DNA of 64,000 nucleotides from Cryobacterium cryoconiti. Its GTDB lineage: Bacteria; Actinomycetota; Actinomycetes; Actinomycetales; Microbacteriaceae. Location: contig NZ_SOHA01000020.1 of NCBI RefSeq assembly GCF_004403065.1, forward strand, positions 1 to 64,000. The letters are read 5' to 3'. The first letter of the stretch is position 1, and the number at the start of each line of letters is the position of its first letter. Both the position numbers and the translations under genes were made by a program. Below the pieces are notes generated by a model. The model searched no databases, was not told the DNA's origin, and saw nothing but the letters and a program-made list of their open reading frames with translations. This document shows, piece after piece, positions 17,396-26,769 of this stretch.

Positions 17396-20300
17396 CTATG
17401 GGCGCTGCTGGGCCGGAGTTCGCAGATGGGGCAGGAGTGCACGCGTGGTCGCGGCGATGGTCGCCTCGAGCCGGGTGAGGTGGTCCTCCGTCACCGGTCC
17501 GCCGGCATCGGCGCAGGCCTCGATCTCCGCGCACCGGGCGGACAGAGCTGCGGCACCGATGGTCGCGCTGGATCCGCGCAGTCGGTGCGCCAGGAAGGCA
17601 ACCTGAGCGACGCTGCCGCGCTCGATCTCGCGACGGAGCAGGGCCACGTGGTTTCCGCTCTCGTCGAGCACGTGCTGCAGGAGCATCGTCTTCGTCTCGG
17701 CTCCCATCTCGTCGAGGTAGCCGAAGACCTCCTGATCGATCATCGCGGAGGGGGCGGCAGCAGCAGCACCCTGGCCGTCGCCCGCGTCGAAGGTCTCGAG
17801 GTCCCACTCGGACGGGTCAGAGTCGGCATCGTCGTCATCGAGGGCCCGAGTCACCGCCTGCAGCGTGGCTGCCAGGTCGGAGAGGCGGATCGGCTTGCTG
17901 AGGAAGAGGTCCATGCCGGCATCGAGACACAGTTGCCGGGACTCGGCGCTGGCACTGGCTGTCAGGGCGATCACCACCGGCTGACGAATCGTGTCGCCCA
18001 GCCGCCGGATCAGGCGCGTCGCCTCCAGTCCGTCGACGACGGGCATGTTCAGGTCCATCAGGACAACGTCGAAATTGCCCTGCCGAACGGCCTGGACGGC
18101 TTCGGCGCCGTTGCTCACGGTGTCGACCCGGTGCAGGCCTTTGGCGAGCATCAACTGCGCCACCTTCTGGTTGACCAGATTGTCCTCGGCCAGCAGCACC
18201 CGCAGCGCCGTAGCCGGTGGATCGGCCGTCGCGGCATCGCGCCGGTCGGGCGACGGCTCACCGGCCAGCGCCTCGATCAGGATCCGTTGAAGTTGGGCAC
18301 TGCGCACGGGTTTGGTCGCGATGGCAGCGAACAGGAGCCGGTCGTCCGGGTTGAGCGTCGCACTCAGGCTGGTCTGCAGGATGAACGGGGTGTCTTGCCA
18401 ACCGGGCAGGCGACGGAGTATTCCGGCGACGGCAGCCCCGTTCATGCCCGGCAGCTGCATGTCGAGGATTGCGATGTCGGGAACGGGGCCGGTCCTGGCG
18501 CGGTCGAGGAACTCTTCCGCCGAGGAGGTGGCCTCGCAGGTCATGCCCATGCGCTCGACCTGCACCGAGGTCAGCCGACGATTGTCCGCATTGTCGTCCA
18601 CCATCAGAACCGTCCGAGCAGCGAGGATGGTGGTCCTGGCCCGCCTCCGATCCGGCACACCACTCTCCGGTGCGTCGGCGCCATCGCGCAGACGACGGTC
18701 AGGAAGTCTCTTTTTCAGCCAGTCTTCGCTCGCGCCCGTCGATCCGGCGACCCGAACGAACGGCTGCAGGCCGATGGTGAACGAGAACGTGGAGCCCACT
18801 CCGACGGTGCTTCGCACCTCGATTCTGCCGCCCATGAGTTCCACGAGAGCCTGACTGATCGCCAGGCCCAAGCCCGTTCCGCCGTAGACCCGCGTCGTGG
18901 AGGCGTCCACCTGGCTGAACGACTGGAAGAGCCGGGGCATCCGATCGACCGGGATCCCGATGCCGGTATCGGTGATCCGGAAATGCAGGGCGACCGGTTC
19001 CGCATCCCCGGCTACTCCGCCGCCGACCGGCGTCGGAACCCGCACTTCCGGTTCCACCCGCACCAGTACCGAGCCGGCCACGGTGAATTTGACGGCATTC
19101 CCGACGAGGTTGACCAGGATTTGGCGCAGCCGTGTGACATCGCCCAGCACCCAGGACGGGCAGTCGTCGGCGAAGTCCCACGACAGGGTCAGGCCCTTCC
19201 CGTCAGCGGCGACGGCGAGCAGGCCGACGGCGTCCTCGACCGCCGACACCAGGTCGAACGGCCGGTTCTCCAGTTCCAGCCCACCCGACTCGATCTTCGA
19301 GAAATCCAGGATGTCGTTGATGACGTCGAGCAGGAGGTCCCCACTGCGACGTACGGTCTCCACATACTCGCGCTGCACGGAGTCCAGCCGGGTGTCCAAC
19401 AGCAGTCCGGTCATCCCGATCACCGCGTTCATGGGCGTGCGGATTTCATGACTCATTGTCGCCAGGAACGCCGATTTCGCGGTCGTCGCGGCGAGCGCCG
19501 CATCCCGTGCCCGGGCCAGGCTCGCGTTCAATTCAACCTGCTCGGCGCTCACCCGATCCGCATCCCGCACCGCCAGGACCAAACGTGCGGTGCCGGCGAG
19601 CAGAGTGCAGATTGCGGCGAGGACGGCGATGGAGGCGAGCTGCGTGAACTCGTTGACGATGATCACGCTCAGGGCTCCCACGCTGAACAAAGCCGGGGCC
19701 GCCAGTGCCAGGGTGGCGCTCGCTCCGTCGGGTGGAGCCTGGGCTGTCGGACTCCACGCGGCGAGTCCGAGCAGGATACCCACGGCGGGCCAGACCGCGT
19801 CGACTATGCCCCCGCGAACGTAAGTGCCGTCGGCGATCGCGGGGGCGAGGAACGCGTTGGCGGCGGAGAACGACAGGAAGGCGACGGTGAGCAGCACCCA
19901 GACGCGACTCGGCCGTCGCCCGTAGATGGTCAGTGCCCCGCCCAGGATCGCCACCGGGATCAGCGCTGCGACCGGGTACGCGAGGGCGAGCACGTCCTCG
20001 ACGACGATGTCGGACAACGGCCGAATCAGGAAGGAGGCCGTCACAGCGACCAGGCCGAGCCCTGCGATCAGGCCGTCGAACCAGACCGTTGCGGAAATCG
20101 GGTGCAGCCGCCCCCGGATCAGCACGACGAGGAAGGCGATGCAGAGCACAAGGAAGGCGGCAAAGAAGATGATCGCCGCAGTGGACGTCGGATGAGGGAT
20201 CCCCGGCGGGAACGCCACCGATTCGATCGAGTCGGCCACGCCCACGCACACCATGGCCGCGCCGAGCAGGCTCCAGGCCAGCCGGTCAGCGGACACCAGG

Positions 20301-20557
20301 ACCGCACGCGCGATGACCAGACCGGCGATGACGAACTCGAGGACGAGGTACAGCCCGTAGTCCACCCACACCGGTCGCTCCGAGATCGTGAATTCGAGAG
20401 TCGACCAGGCGTAGCCCAGGACGGCCAGGGCGACCAGGACGAATCCGGCCCGGATCCAGGGCGGCGCAGCCATCACGTGCGGCTCCGCCCGCCGTCCGGA
20501 GACGGCCGCCTGCCGCGGGTCGGCCTCGTGTCGAGCGGTTTCCGTATCGACCGTCAT
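17396..20557 (-). CDS. Membrane hybrid sensor histidine kinase with two receivers and an HPt domain
   Basis: This phosphorelay sensor of about 1053 residues is cytoplasmic-membrane anchored. The N-terminal third (about 25-310) is a bundle of roughly nine hydrophobic helices, probably an intramembrane sensor. Next come HisKA (His in [12 protein letters not shown], about 370), HATPase_c (DTGIGIP and [10 protein letters not shown]), receiver 1 (Asp in DMQLPGMNG, about 700), receiver 2 (Asp in [10 protein letters not shown], about 835) and a C-terminal HPt domain (His in [14 protein letters not shown], about 990). Start ATG 20557 is preceded by AGAAGG; the frame also extends upstream. It is divergent from the glycan operon, whose stand-alone receiver protein (26770) is the obvious acceptor of the HPt phosphoryl group (inference). 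Confidence 0.95.
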   Translation of the reverse strand: MTVDTETARHEADPRQAAVSGRRAEPHVMAAPPWIRAGFVLVALAVLGYAWSTLEFTISERPVWVDYGLYLVLEFVIAGLVIARAVLVSADRLAWSLLGAAMVCVGVADSIESVAFPPGIPHPTSTAAIIFFAAFLVLCIAFLVVLIRGRLHPISATVWFDGLIAGLGLVAVTASFLIRPLSDIVVEDVLALAYPVAALIPVAILGGALTIYGRRPSRVWVLLTVAFLSFSAANAFLAPAIADGTYVRGGIVDAVWPAVGILLGLAAWSPTAQAPPDGASATLALAAPALFSVGALSVIIVNEFTQLASIAVLAAICTLLAGTARLVLAVRDADRVSAEQVELNASLARARDAALAATTAKSAFLATMSHEIRTPMNAVIGMTGLLLDTRLDSVQREYVETVRRSGDLLLDVINDILDFSKIESGGLELENRPFDLVSAVEDAVGLLAVAADGKGLTLSWDFADDCPSWVLGDVTRLRQILVNLVGNAVKFTVAGSVLVRVEPEVRVPTPVGGGVAGDAEPVALHFRITDTGIGIPVDRMPRLFQSFSQVDASTTRVYGGTGLGLAISQALVELMGGRIEVRSTVGVGSTFSFTIGLQPFVRVAGSTGASEDWLKKRLPDRRLRDGADAPESGVPDRRRARTTILAARTVLMVDDNADNRRLTSVQVERMGMTCEATSSAEEFLDRARTGPVPDIAILDMQLPGMNGAAVAGILRRLPGWQDTPFILQTSLSATLNPDDRLLFAAIATKPVRSAQLQRILIEALAGEPSPDRRDAATADPPATALRVLLAEDNLVNQKVAQLMLAKGLHRVDTVSNGAEAVQAVRQGNFDVVLMDLNMPVVDGLEATRLIRRLGDTIRQPVVIALTASASAESRQLCLDAGMDLFLSKPIRLSDLAATLQAVTRALDDDDADSDPSEWDLETFDAGDGQGAAAAAPSAMIDQEVFGYLDEMGAETKTMLLQHVLDESGNHVALLRREIERGSVAQVAFLAHRLRGSSATIGAAALSARCAEIEACADAGGPVTEDHLTRLEATIAATTRALLPHLRTPAQQRP

Positions 20558-20887
20558 TCGCCTTCTGACCTCTCCGTCCGTCGGACTTCTGCTGGATAGC
20601 GACCGGACAGGCACCGCTGCGGCGCGATCACGCTCGTGGCAAGGATACGGACTTCCACGCCTCCCTGGCTCACTTTGCATGCAATGCCGCTCTAAATTAC
20701 GACATACTGATCATGCGTGACACCCCGAATTGGCGCGCAACGCAGAGTAAACGCTCCCAGATGCCTCAGTATCTGAGCTGCGATTGCATGCAATTCACGT
20801 CTTCCGTCTGCGCACGCAGTGCCACAAGCTGTCAGGGGTATCCATGAGTCCATTCGCGTTCCCGCCTGGCAGGCCGGATTTCACCGC
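20558..20887. promoter_or_regulatory. 330-bp divergent regulatory region with two identical palindromes
   Basis: This gap between the hybrid kinase and the glycan operon is AT-richer than its surroundings. The palindrome TTGCATGCAA occurs twice, at 20675-20684 and 20784-20793, 109 bp apart between first bases. Each copy is flanked by further symmetric A/T bases. They look like operators for a dimeric regulator controlling both directions. No clear TTGACA-TANNNT promoter could be assigned; TAAATT at 20693-20698 is one possible -10. No convincing ORF lies within. Confidence 0.6.
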
Positions 20888-22099
20888 ATGAGCCGCTCCA
20901 CGGCACGGACCCCACCGGCCAGACTCCGCATCGGCGTCGTGACCGCCTTCCCGCCGGGGCGCAACAGTCTGAACGAGTTCGGCTTCCACCTCGTCAAGCA
21001 TCTGGTTGCGCAGAGCGAGGTCCAGGAGGTGCTGCTCTACTCCGATGTGACGGATGCCGGCACCCCGGCCCCGATGGACGGCGTCACCGACCATCCCAGC
21101 TGGACCTTCAACAGCGTGACGAACGTGTTCCGTCTGACGCGCACCATCGCCCGAACCCGCCCCGACGCCGTCCTTTTCAACCTGCAGTTCGCGACCTTCG
21201 GGGACAAGCGAATCGCCGGAGCGCTCGGCCTGCTGATCCCGGCGCTTCTTCGGGTGATCCGGGTGCCGAGCGTCGTCGTGCTGCACAATCTCGCCGACAA
21301 CGTCGACATGCAGGATGCCGGCTTCGCCGGTTCGGCGGTGACGGCCCGCCTGATGAAGTTCGCCGGCCGCATTCTCACCCGGGCACTGCTCCGTGCCGAT
21401 CTCGTCGCCCTGACCATCCCGCGCTATGTCGAATACCTGCAGGAAAGCTACGGCGCGAAAAACGCCCTCCTGGCGCCGCACGGCAGCTTCGAGGAGGTGG
21501 CGGTCCCGTCCTTCGGCATCCCCGCCGGCCGCAGACGCATCCTCGCCTTCGGGAAGTGGGGAACCTACAAAACCGTGGATGTTCTCGTCGAGGCCTACCA
21601 GGAGCTGCTGCGGCGGGGCTACCGGGACCTCGAGCTCACCCTCGCCGGAACCGACAGCCCGAACTCCGCCGGCTACATGGCCTCCGTCGCGGACCGTTTC
21701 GCCGCCCTGCCGAACCTCGTGTTGACCGGTTATGTCGCGGAGGACGAGGTCGCCCCGCTGTTCTCCTCAGCGACCGTCGTGGCCTTCCCCTACACATCGA
21801 CCACCGGGAGCTCGGGGGTGCTGCATCAGGCCGGCGAGTACGGTCGCGCGGCGGTGCTTCCCCGCATCGGCGACCTCATCGACATCATCGAGGAAGAGGG
21901 GTTCCTCGGAGTGTATTTCGAGCCCGGCGACGCAGAGAGCCTCGCGGACGCACTGGCCCTGGTCCTTGATGACCCGAATCGGCGCACGTCCATCGGCCGC
22001 CGCAATTTCGCCGCCGCCTCCGGAATCCCGATGTCCGAGGTCGTGCACTGGCACCTGATCCACATTCAGCGGCTGCTCGACCGGCGGCCCGCCCGGTGA
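20888..22099 (+). CDS. GT4-family glycosyltransferase (GT-B fold)
   Basis: This 403-residue protein has the two-Rossmann-domain GT-B layout. The N-terminal acceptor domain begins IGVVTAFPPGRNSLNEFGFHL. The C-terminal donor domain starts at RRILAFGKWGTYKTVDVLVEA, continues through LTGYVAEDEVAPLFSSATVVAFPY, and has the donor-binding STTGSSGVLHQAGEYG. It transfers a sugar from a nucleotide-sugar donor in the cytoplasm; sugar and acceptor are unknown. Start is ATG 20888; an upstream GTG at 20819 is possible but overlaps the likely 5' region. It is the first gene of a tightly overlapping operon and its stop overlaps the flippase start by 4 bp. Confidence 0.88.
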   Translation: MSRSTARTPPARLRIGVVTAFPPGRNSLNEFGFHLVKHLVAQSEVQEVLLYSDVTDAGTPAPMDGVTDHPSWTFNSVTNVFRLTRTIARTRPDAVLFNLQFATFGDKRIAGALGLLIPALLRVIRVPSVVVLHNLADNVDMQDAGFAGSAVTARLMKFAGRILTRALLRADLVALTIPRYVEYLQESYGAKNALLAPHGSFEEVAVPSFGIPAGRRRILAFGKWGTYKTVDVLVEAYQELLRRGYRDLELTLAGTDSPNSAGYMASVADRFAALPNLVLTGYVAEDEVAPLFSSATVVAFPYTSTTGSSGVLHQAGEYGRAAVLPRIGDLIDIIEEEGFLGVYFEPGDAESLADALALVLDDPNRRTSIGRRNFAAASGIPMSEVVHWHLIHIQRLLDRRPAR

Positions 22100-23379
22100 G
22101 CACGGGAGTGGGTACCGGTTCGGCCGGTACGAAGTCCCTCGTCGGAGGTGGCACGTACCTCGCCGTGGCGATGATCGTCGCCAATGTGGGCAACTATGCG
22201 CTCAACCTGTTCCTGGGGCGAGTGCTGACCCCGGCGGAGTTCTCGGACGCCAACCTGATGGTGACCCTGATGCTCACCCTCACGTCCATCGCCCTCGGCC
22301 TGCAACTCGTCGCGGCGCGCTTCGTCGGAACGTACGACGAGGCCGGCCGACCCGAGAAATCCGAACGCCTCGCACGCACGCTGCGCGTCTACGCGCTCGG
22401 CGCCGGACTCGTGACCGGGTTGGCGCTCGCCGGCGGCAGCGGGTTCTGGTCCGAATTGTTCCAGACGGCATCGTTCTGGCCGTTCGTCATCCTCGGAGCC
22501 GGGATGCCGTTCTACCTGGTCCAGTCCGTGGGACGGGGGGTGATGCAGGGTCGGCTCCGGTTCAGAGAGCTCGCCGCGTCCTTCGTGGTGGAGATGATCG
22601 TGCGGCTGGGCGCCGGTGTGGTGCTCGTCGCCCTGGGCTTAGGGGTGAACGGCGCGACAGTCGCGCTCACCGCATCGTTTGTCGCCACCTGGCTCACCGT
22701 GAAGCTCCTGGCCAGGGTCGGACCAGCCCTGGCCGGCTCAGCCCCCGCTCCCGAAGTGCGCGCCTACGCCGCCCTCGTAGCGGTCCTTCTGATCGGACAG
22801 ATCATCGCCAACAACAGCGACGTCCTCGTCGCGAAAGCTTTTTTCACACCGGATGCCGCGGGCATCTACGCGGCGATCGCCCTCGTCGGCCGGGCCGTGT
22901 TCTTCCTGGCCTGGTCGGTCGCGACGGTCGTCTTCCCCGTCGTGGCACGTCGGCACGCGAGCGGCGGCGACACCGTCTCGATCCTCACCGGCGGAATCGC
23001 GGCCGTCGCGGCCATCGGCGCCGCCTGCACCCTGGGCGCCCTGTGGTTGGGCGGCCCGATCCTCGGAGTCATCCTCGGACCGGACTACGGCGACCTCTCC
23101 GCCCCACTCGCTGCGTACGCAGGCATGACCACTCTCTTCGCCGTGGCGAATCTCATCGCCAGCCACGAACTCTCCCAGGGGCGCAACACACAGTCGTGGT
23201 TGTTGCTCGGAGCATCGGCCCTGCAGCTCGGACTGCTGCTGATCTGGCACGAGTCGACCGCCCAGCTGATCCTCGTCCAATTCGTGGCGATGGCCGCGCT
23301 CCTCCTGGTGATGGCCGCGCGTCGTGTCATGCGAATTTCTTCTTCCCCGATCCTCCCAGCAGAAGGGCCGTCGCGATGA
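22096..23379 (+). CDS. MOP-superfamily polysaccharide/oligosaccharide flippase (Wzx-like)
   Basis: A 427-residue integral membrane protein with about 12 hydrophobic helices spread over its whole length, starting at GTYLAVAMIVANVGNYALNLFLGRV. This N-terminal pattern (helix, then an LGR-type loop and PAEFSDANL) is typical of polysaccharide-transport MOP flippases, which move lipid-linked glycans across the cytoplasmic membrane. Start GTG 22096 overlaps the preceding stop (GTGA), and the next gene starts inside its own stop (ATGA), so translation is coupled on both sides. Substrate is unknown; the flanking glycosyltransferases suggest it exports their product. Confidence 0.85.
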   Translation: MSTGVGTGSAGTKSLVGGGTYLAVAMIVANVGNYALNLFLGRVLTPAEFSDANLMVTLMLTLTSIALGLQLVAARFVGTYDEAGRPEKSERLARTLRVYALGAGLVTGLALAGGSGFWSELFQTASFWPFVILGAGMPFYLVQSVGRGVMQGRLRFRELAASFVVEMIVRLGAGVVLVALGLGVNGATVALTASFVATWLTVKLLARVGPALAGSAPAPEVRAYAALVAVLLIGQIIANNSDVLVAKAFFTPDAAGIYAAIALVGRAVFFLAWSVATVVFPVVARRHASGGDTVSILTGGIAAVAAIGAACTLGALWLGGPILGVILGPDYGDLSAPLAAYAGMTTLFAVANLIASHELSQGRNTQSWLLLGASALQLGLLLIWHESTAQLILVQFVAMAALLLVMAARRVMRISSSPILPAEGPSR

Positions 23380-24227
23380 GCGCAGAATCCGGCACGTACC
23401 AGGCCTACCGGACGTGGGTCACCGAGAAGGCGACGGTCCGTCCGCTGATCTCGGTCGTCATTCCGGCGTACAACGAAGAGTGGCGGATTCTGCCGACCAT
23501 CGGCGCGATCGCGACTCATATGTGTTCGCGGGGCGAACCGTGGGAACTCATCATCGCCGACGACGGGTCCACCGACACGACGGTCTCACTTCTGGAAGAC
23601 CTGCGCTTTCCGAACATGACGGTGCTGGTGGCCGCCCGGAACGCCGGTAAGGGTGACGCCGTACGCCGCGGCATGCTCGCGGCCCGCGGCGACGTCATCC
23701 TGTTCGCGGACGCGGACCAGTCCACCCCGATCGAGCAGTTCGACCGCCTCCTGGACAAGATCAATGCCGGCTACGACGTCGTCGTCGGCTCGCGCGCCGC
23801 CGACGGAGCCACAGTCAGTAGCAAGAGCGCGCTGCGCAAGGTTCTGAGCCGTGGTCTCAACCTGATCGTCCGGGGTGGTTTCGGCATCTCGGTCTCCGAC
23901 ACCCAGTGTGGGTTCAAGCTGTTCACGGCCCCGGCTGCGCGGTCCCTGTTCACGCTCCAGGTTATTGACGGGTTCTCGTTCGACCTCGAGGTGATCTACC
24001 TGGCCGGCCGGCTCGGACTGCGCACCAGCGAGGTTCCGGTCGAATGGATCGACGCCCCCGGCTCGACCGTCGACGCCGCCAAAGTCAGCCTGCAGTTCCT
24101 GGCGGACCTGGCCAGGATCAAGGTCCGCGATCTGCGCGGCCAGTACCCCGTCACCGCCCATTCCCCGGCGGGCCGACCGGCTCCCTCCCCCCACAACTTG
24201 CCCCGATCGGATAGGACACCACGATGA
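23376..24227 (+). CDS. GT2-family glycosyltransferase (dolichol-phosphate glucosyl/mannosyltransferase-like)
   Basis: This 283-residue GT-A glycosyltransferase has the core ISVVIPAYNEE, IIADDGSTDTT, AARNAGKGDAVRRGML and the metal-binding FADADQS. The later signature SDTQCGFKLF is typical of polyprenyl-phosphate glucosyl- or mannosyltransferases of the DPM1/Alg5 group. Such enzymes load a sugar onto a polyprenyl phosphate at the membrane, to be used outside by GT-C enzymes; a GT-C-like protein is encoded five genes downstream (28157). No C-terminal membrane helices are present. Start ATG 23376 lies within the stop of the flippase gene. Confidence 0.92.
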   Translation: MSAESGTYQAYRTWVTEKATVRPLISVVIPAYNEEWRILPTIGAIATHMCSRGEPWELIIADDGSTDTTVSLLEDLRFPNMTVLVAARNAGKGDAVRRGMLAARGDVILFADADQSTPIEQFDRLLDKINAGYDVVVGSRAADGATVSSKSALRKVLSRGLNLIVRGGFGISVSDTQCGFKLFTAPAARSLFTLQVIDGFSFDLEVIYLAGRLGLRTSEVPVEWIDAPGSTVDAAKVSLQFLADLARIKVRDLRGQYPVTAHSPAGRPAPSPHNLPRSDRTPR

Positions 24228-24556
24228 GAATCCGCACAGAATCTGGAATCGGCCACACGGCAGTGAGCCTCGCCGGCCGTTTCGACGCTCACGAGACTGC
24301 AGCCTTCCGGGTGGTCGTCGATGCCCTGTTCGGCCCCGACCAGGCCACCGTGCGTCTCGACCTCTCGAATGTCGTCTTCGTCGACTCCAGCGCCCTCGCC
24401 GAGCTCCTGCGCGTGCAGAAGGCTGCCCGGGCAGCCGGCGGCGAGGTCGTCCTCGTCAACGTCTCCGACCCGGTCCGCATCATCCTGGAGCTGACCGAAT
24501 TGAAGCAGGTCTTCACCCTGGAAACCACGCCACAGACGGCTTCGACGCTCTCGTGA
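24224..24556 (+). CDS. STAS-domain protein, anti-sigma-factor-antagonist-like (first copy)
   Basis: A 110-residue single STAS domain of the SpoIIAA/RsbV type. The phosphorylatable-Ser region is LDLSNVVFVDSSALAELLRV, where the second Ser of DSSA is the expected phosphosite. In partner switching such a protein, when unphosphorylated, binds and sequesters an RsbW/SpoIIAB-type kinase. Start ATG 24224 lies in the stop of the glycosyltransferase gene, which places it firmly inside the glycan operon. A second STAS gene follows at 26398. No sigma factor gene is nearby, so the controlled target is unknown. Confidence 0.92.
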   Translation: MRIRTESGIGHTAVSLAGRFDAHETAAFRVVVDALFGPDQATVRLDLSNVVFVDSSALAELLRVQKAARAAGGEVVLVNVSDPVRIILELTELKQVFTLETTPQTASTLS

Positions 24557-25950
24557 CCGCCGCGCTGCCCCACGAATTGATCGAGAGCGACGCCGCCGAC
24601 GCCGCCCTCGAGCGTCTGCTCGTGGGTGCCGGCGCCCGAAGCATCCACAAGTCCCCCGGCCCGGACTGGACCATTTCGGGCCCCGTGTCGCGTGACGCTC
24701 TGGACGCGGTCAACGAGGTCCGCCGAGCCATCCACGACATCTACGCCGCCCAGGACGAGATCGCCGGCGCCCTGGTCCGAAGCCAGGACGACCTTCTCGC
24801 CCTGAGGGCGCTCACGCAGGTGAACGTGGGCACCCTCGGCGTTTTCGAGTCGTTCCAGGACCTGTTGCGGGAATCCAGGGACCTCACCTCCTCCGACGTC
24901 GTCGCGCTGCTGGACGACCGTCTGATGCAGAGCTCAGGAGGCCGCGGCGCGGATTCGGCGGCGTTCGCCGAGCTTCTGCTCGAGGCCGCGGACGTACCCG
25001 GAGACCTGGAACCGAGACTCGCCAGGGGCGGTCACGCCGTCGTCGCCCCCCTCGTGACTCCGGGGGGCGGTGTCCGCGTGCTGGCGTTCCTGCGCGTAGC
25101 GGGGCCGGTCTACTCCACAGGAGATCTGCGCCTGATCAGGGCAGCGGTGGCCGCTGCCAATATGCGGTTCACCCTCACCCGCCTGCACCTCCTCGAGATC
25201 AAGCGCGCCACCTTCGAACGCGAACACGAGGTGGCCTCGAGCCTGGCGCAGGCGGTCTTCTCCCAACCCGCACCGGTACTCGCCGGGGTCGACGTGTTCT
25301 CGGATACCCTTCCGGCCAGCCTCGCCGGTGGAGACTTCTTCGCTTTCGCCGTTGTCGACGGGGTGATCTGGTTCACTGTCGGGGACGTCGCGGGCAAAGG
25401 CCTTCCGGCGGCCATGGTCATGACCCGGGCGGTCAGCGCCGCTCGGGTCGCGTTCCTCACCCACCCGGACGACGACGCCGCCGGGGCGATGCTGGCCATG
25501 GGTGCGGAACTGTACGACTATCTCGACGACGTCGGCCTCTTCATCACCGTGGTGATCGGCGCGTACCGGCCCGCCACCGGCATCCTGCACCTGTGCAACG
25601 CCGGTCATTCCCCCGTCATGCTGGTGCGGGACGGTGCGATCACCCTCGTTCCGGCGTCGATCCCGCCGCTGGGCGTTCTGCCGGCCCCGGTTGGCCGAAC
25701 GGTACGCTTCGACCTCGACGCCGGCGACGCGTTGGTGCTCGGTTCCGACGGTCTTGCCGAGCAGGAGAATCCCCGGGGAGTCATGCTCGGCTATGACCGG
25801 CTGGGCGAAGTCTGTGCTGAGCTTCAGGGCGCATCCGCCGCCCGATTGGGACACCATATTCTGGATGCCGTGACCACACACGCCGATGGCGCGCCCTTCT
25901 CCGACGATCGCACTCTCGTCATCCTCCGAGCCGTCGAGATGGCACGATGA
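24553..25950 (+). CDS. PP2C/SpoIIE-type serine phosphatase with N-terminal sensor region
   Basis: This 465-residue protein ends in an RsbU/SpoIIE phosphatase domain (about 235-465). Metal-binding acids are visible in SLAGGDFFAF, TVGDVAGKGLPAAMVM and the C-terminal VLGSDGLAEQ. The middle (about 95-225) is probably a GAF-like sensor. The first 80 residues may form a helical segment. Such phosphatases dephosphorylate STAS antagonists, which releases the kinase's partner. GTG 24553 overlaps the stop of STAS gene 1, and its own stop overlaps the kinase gene by 4 bp, so antagonist, phosphatase and kinase are produced together. Confidence 0.93.
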   Translation: MTAALPHELIESDAADAALERLLVGAGARSIHKSPGPDWTISGPVSRDALDAVNEVRRAIHDIYAAQDEIAGALVRSQDDLLALRALTQVNVGTLGVFESFQDLLRESRDLTSSDVVALLDDRLMQSSGGRGADSAAFAELLLEAADVPGDLEPRLARGGHAVVAPLVTPGGGVRVLAFLRVAGPVYSTGDLRLIRAAVAAANMRFTLTRLHLLEIKRATFEREHEVASSLAQAVFSQPAPVLAGVDVFSDTLPASLAGGDFFAFAVVDGVIWFTVGDVAGKGLPAAMVMTRAVSAARVAFLTHPDDDAAGAMLAMGAELYDYLDDVGLFITVVIGAYRPATGILHLCNAGHSPVMLVRDGAITLVPASIPPLGVLPAPVGRTVRFDLDAGDALVLGSDGLAEQENPRGVMLGYDRLGEVCAELQGASAARLGHHILDAVTTHADGAPFSDDRTLVILRAVEMAR

Positions 25951-26405
25951 CCCCCGCCGAGCGCGACGAGCTGGTGATCGAGGGTGACAGCCTCGCGATC
26001 AGGAGGATCGGGCCCTGGCTGCGTGACCGGCTCGACGGCCTGCCGGCCGACGAGGCGGGCGAGATCGCGGCGCGACTGGAACTGGCCGTTCATGAGGTAG
26101 CGATGAACATGGTCGACCATGCGCGTCTCCCCGCCTCCGCCCTCCTCCGGTTCCGGGCCGCGATCACCGACACCGTCGTCGAGGTCAGCGTCACCGATCC
26201 GGGTGAGCCCTTCGACCCCGATACCGAGAAGACGCCCACCGCCGGGACACCCCAGGAACGCGGTTACGGTCTGATGATCGTTCGGAAACTGGTCGATCAC
26301 CTCGAATACACCCGGCTCGACGCCGGAAATGAATGGATCCTGCGAGTCAACCGCACCAGCCCCGCCGATCCCGGCACACCGGAAGTGAGCAGCACCCATG
26401 ACTGA
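25947..26405 (+). CDS. RsbW/SpoIIAB-like ATP-binding anti-sigma-type kinase
   Basis: A 152-residue GHKL (HATPase_c_2) protein. The N-box is ARLELAVHEVAMNMVDHA, the G1 box VTDPGEPFDP, and the G2 region ERGYGLMIVRKLVDHLEY. This is the serine-kinase component of partner-switching modules. It phosphorylates STAS antagonists and, in classical systems, binds a sigma factor. It sits between the phosphatase and the second STAS gene, with overlapping starts and stops on both sides. With no sigma factor in the operon it may act on the glycan machinery or on a distant regulator (inference). Confidence 0.9.
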   Translation: MTPAERDELVIEGDSLAIRRIGPWLRDRLDGLPADEAGEIAARLELAVHEVAMNMVDHARLPASALLRFRAAITDTVVEVSVTDPGEPFDPDTEKTPTAGTPQERGYGLMIVRKLVDHLEYTRLDAGNEWILRVNRTSPADPGTPEVSSTHD

Positions 26406-26760
26406 CGTCTTCACGCTCGACGACTCGCAGCCCACCTTGAGCGCGAGCCTCACGTTCCCGGCCACCGGACTCGCGATCGTCGCGCTCACCGGCCGACTCG
26501 ATGCCGTCGCCGCGCCGGAGCTGCGTCTCCGGCTGACCGAGGCCGACGTCGCCGGATGCGCCAACGTCGTGTTCGACCTGTCCGCTGTCACCTTCGTGGA
26601 CAGCGCCGGCCTTGCCGTTCTGGTCTGGCTCCGGCGCAGATGCCGGGCGGAAGGCGGAGACGTGGTGCTGGTCAGTCCGGATCTCGTCGACGCGATGCGC
26701 GTCTTCCGGCTCACCCAGTTCGATCAGGTGTTCCGGATGCTCCCGGACTCGGCAAGTTAG
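26398..26760 (+). CDS. STAS-domain protein, anti-sigma-factor-antagonist-like (second copy)
   Basis: This 120-residue STAS domain contains VVFDLSAVTFVDSAGLAVLV, with the phosphorylatable Ser in DSAG. It overlaps the kinase gene by 8 bp. Its DSAG site matches classical SpoIIAA/RsbV more closely than the DSSA of the first copy, so the two antagonists may have different affinities or different roles, for example one as kinase antagonist and one as output. It ends 9 bp before the receiver gene. Confidence 0.92.
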   Translation: MTDVFTLDDSQPTLSASLTFPATGLAIVALTGRLDAVAAPELRLRLTEADVAGCANVVFDLSAVTFVDSAGLAVLVWLRRRCRAEGGDVVLVSPDLVDAMRVFRLTQFDQVFRMLPDSAS

Positions 26761-26769
26761 GGCCGGCGA

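Noticed and set aside
17426-20599. 1057-codon + strand frame opposite the hybrid histidine kinase
   Set aside because: Antisense shadow; the minus strand has intact HisKA, HATPase, receiver and HPt motifs.
20713-20847. 44-codon ATG frame between the hybrid kinase and the glycan operon
   Set aside because: No ribosome binding site, and it contains one of the palindromes; better explained as regulatory DNA.
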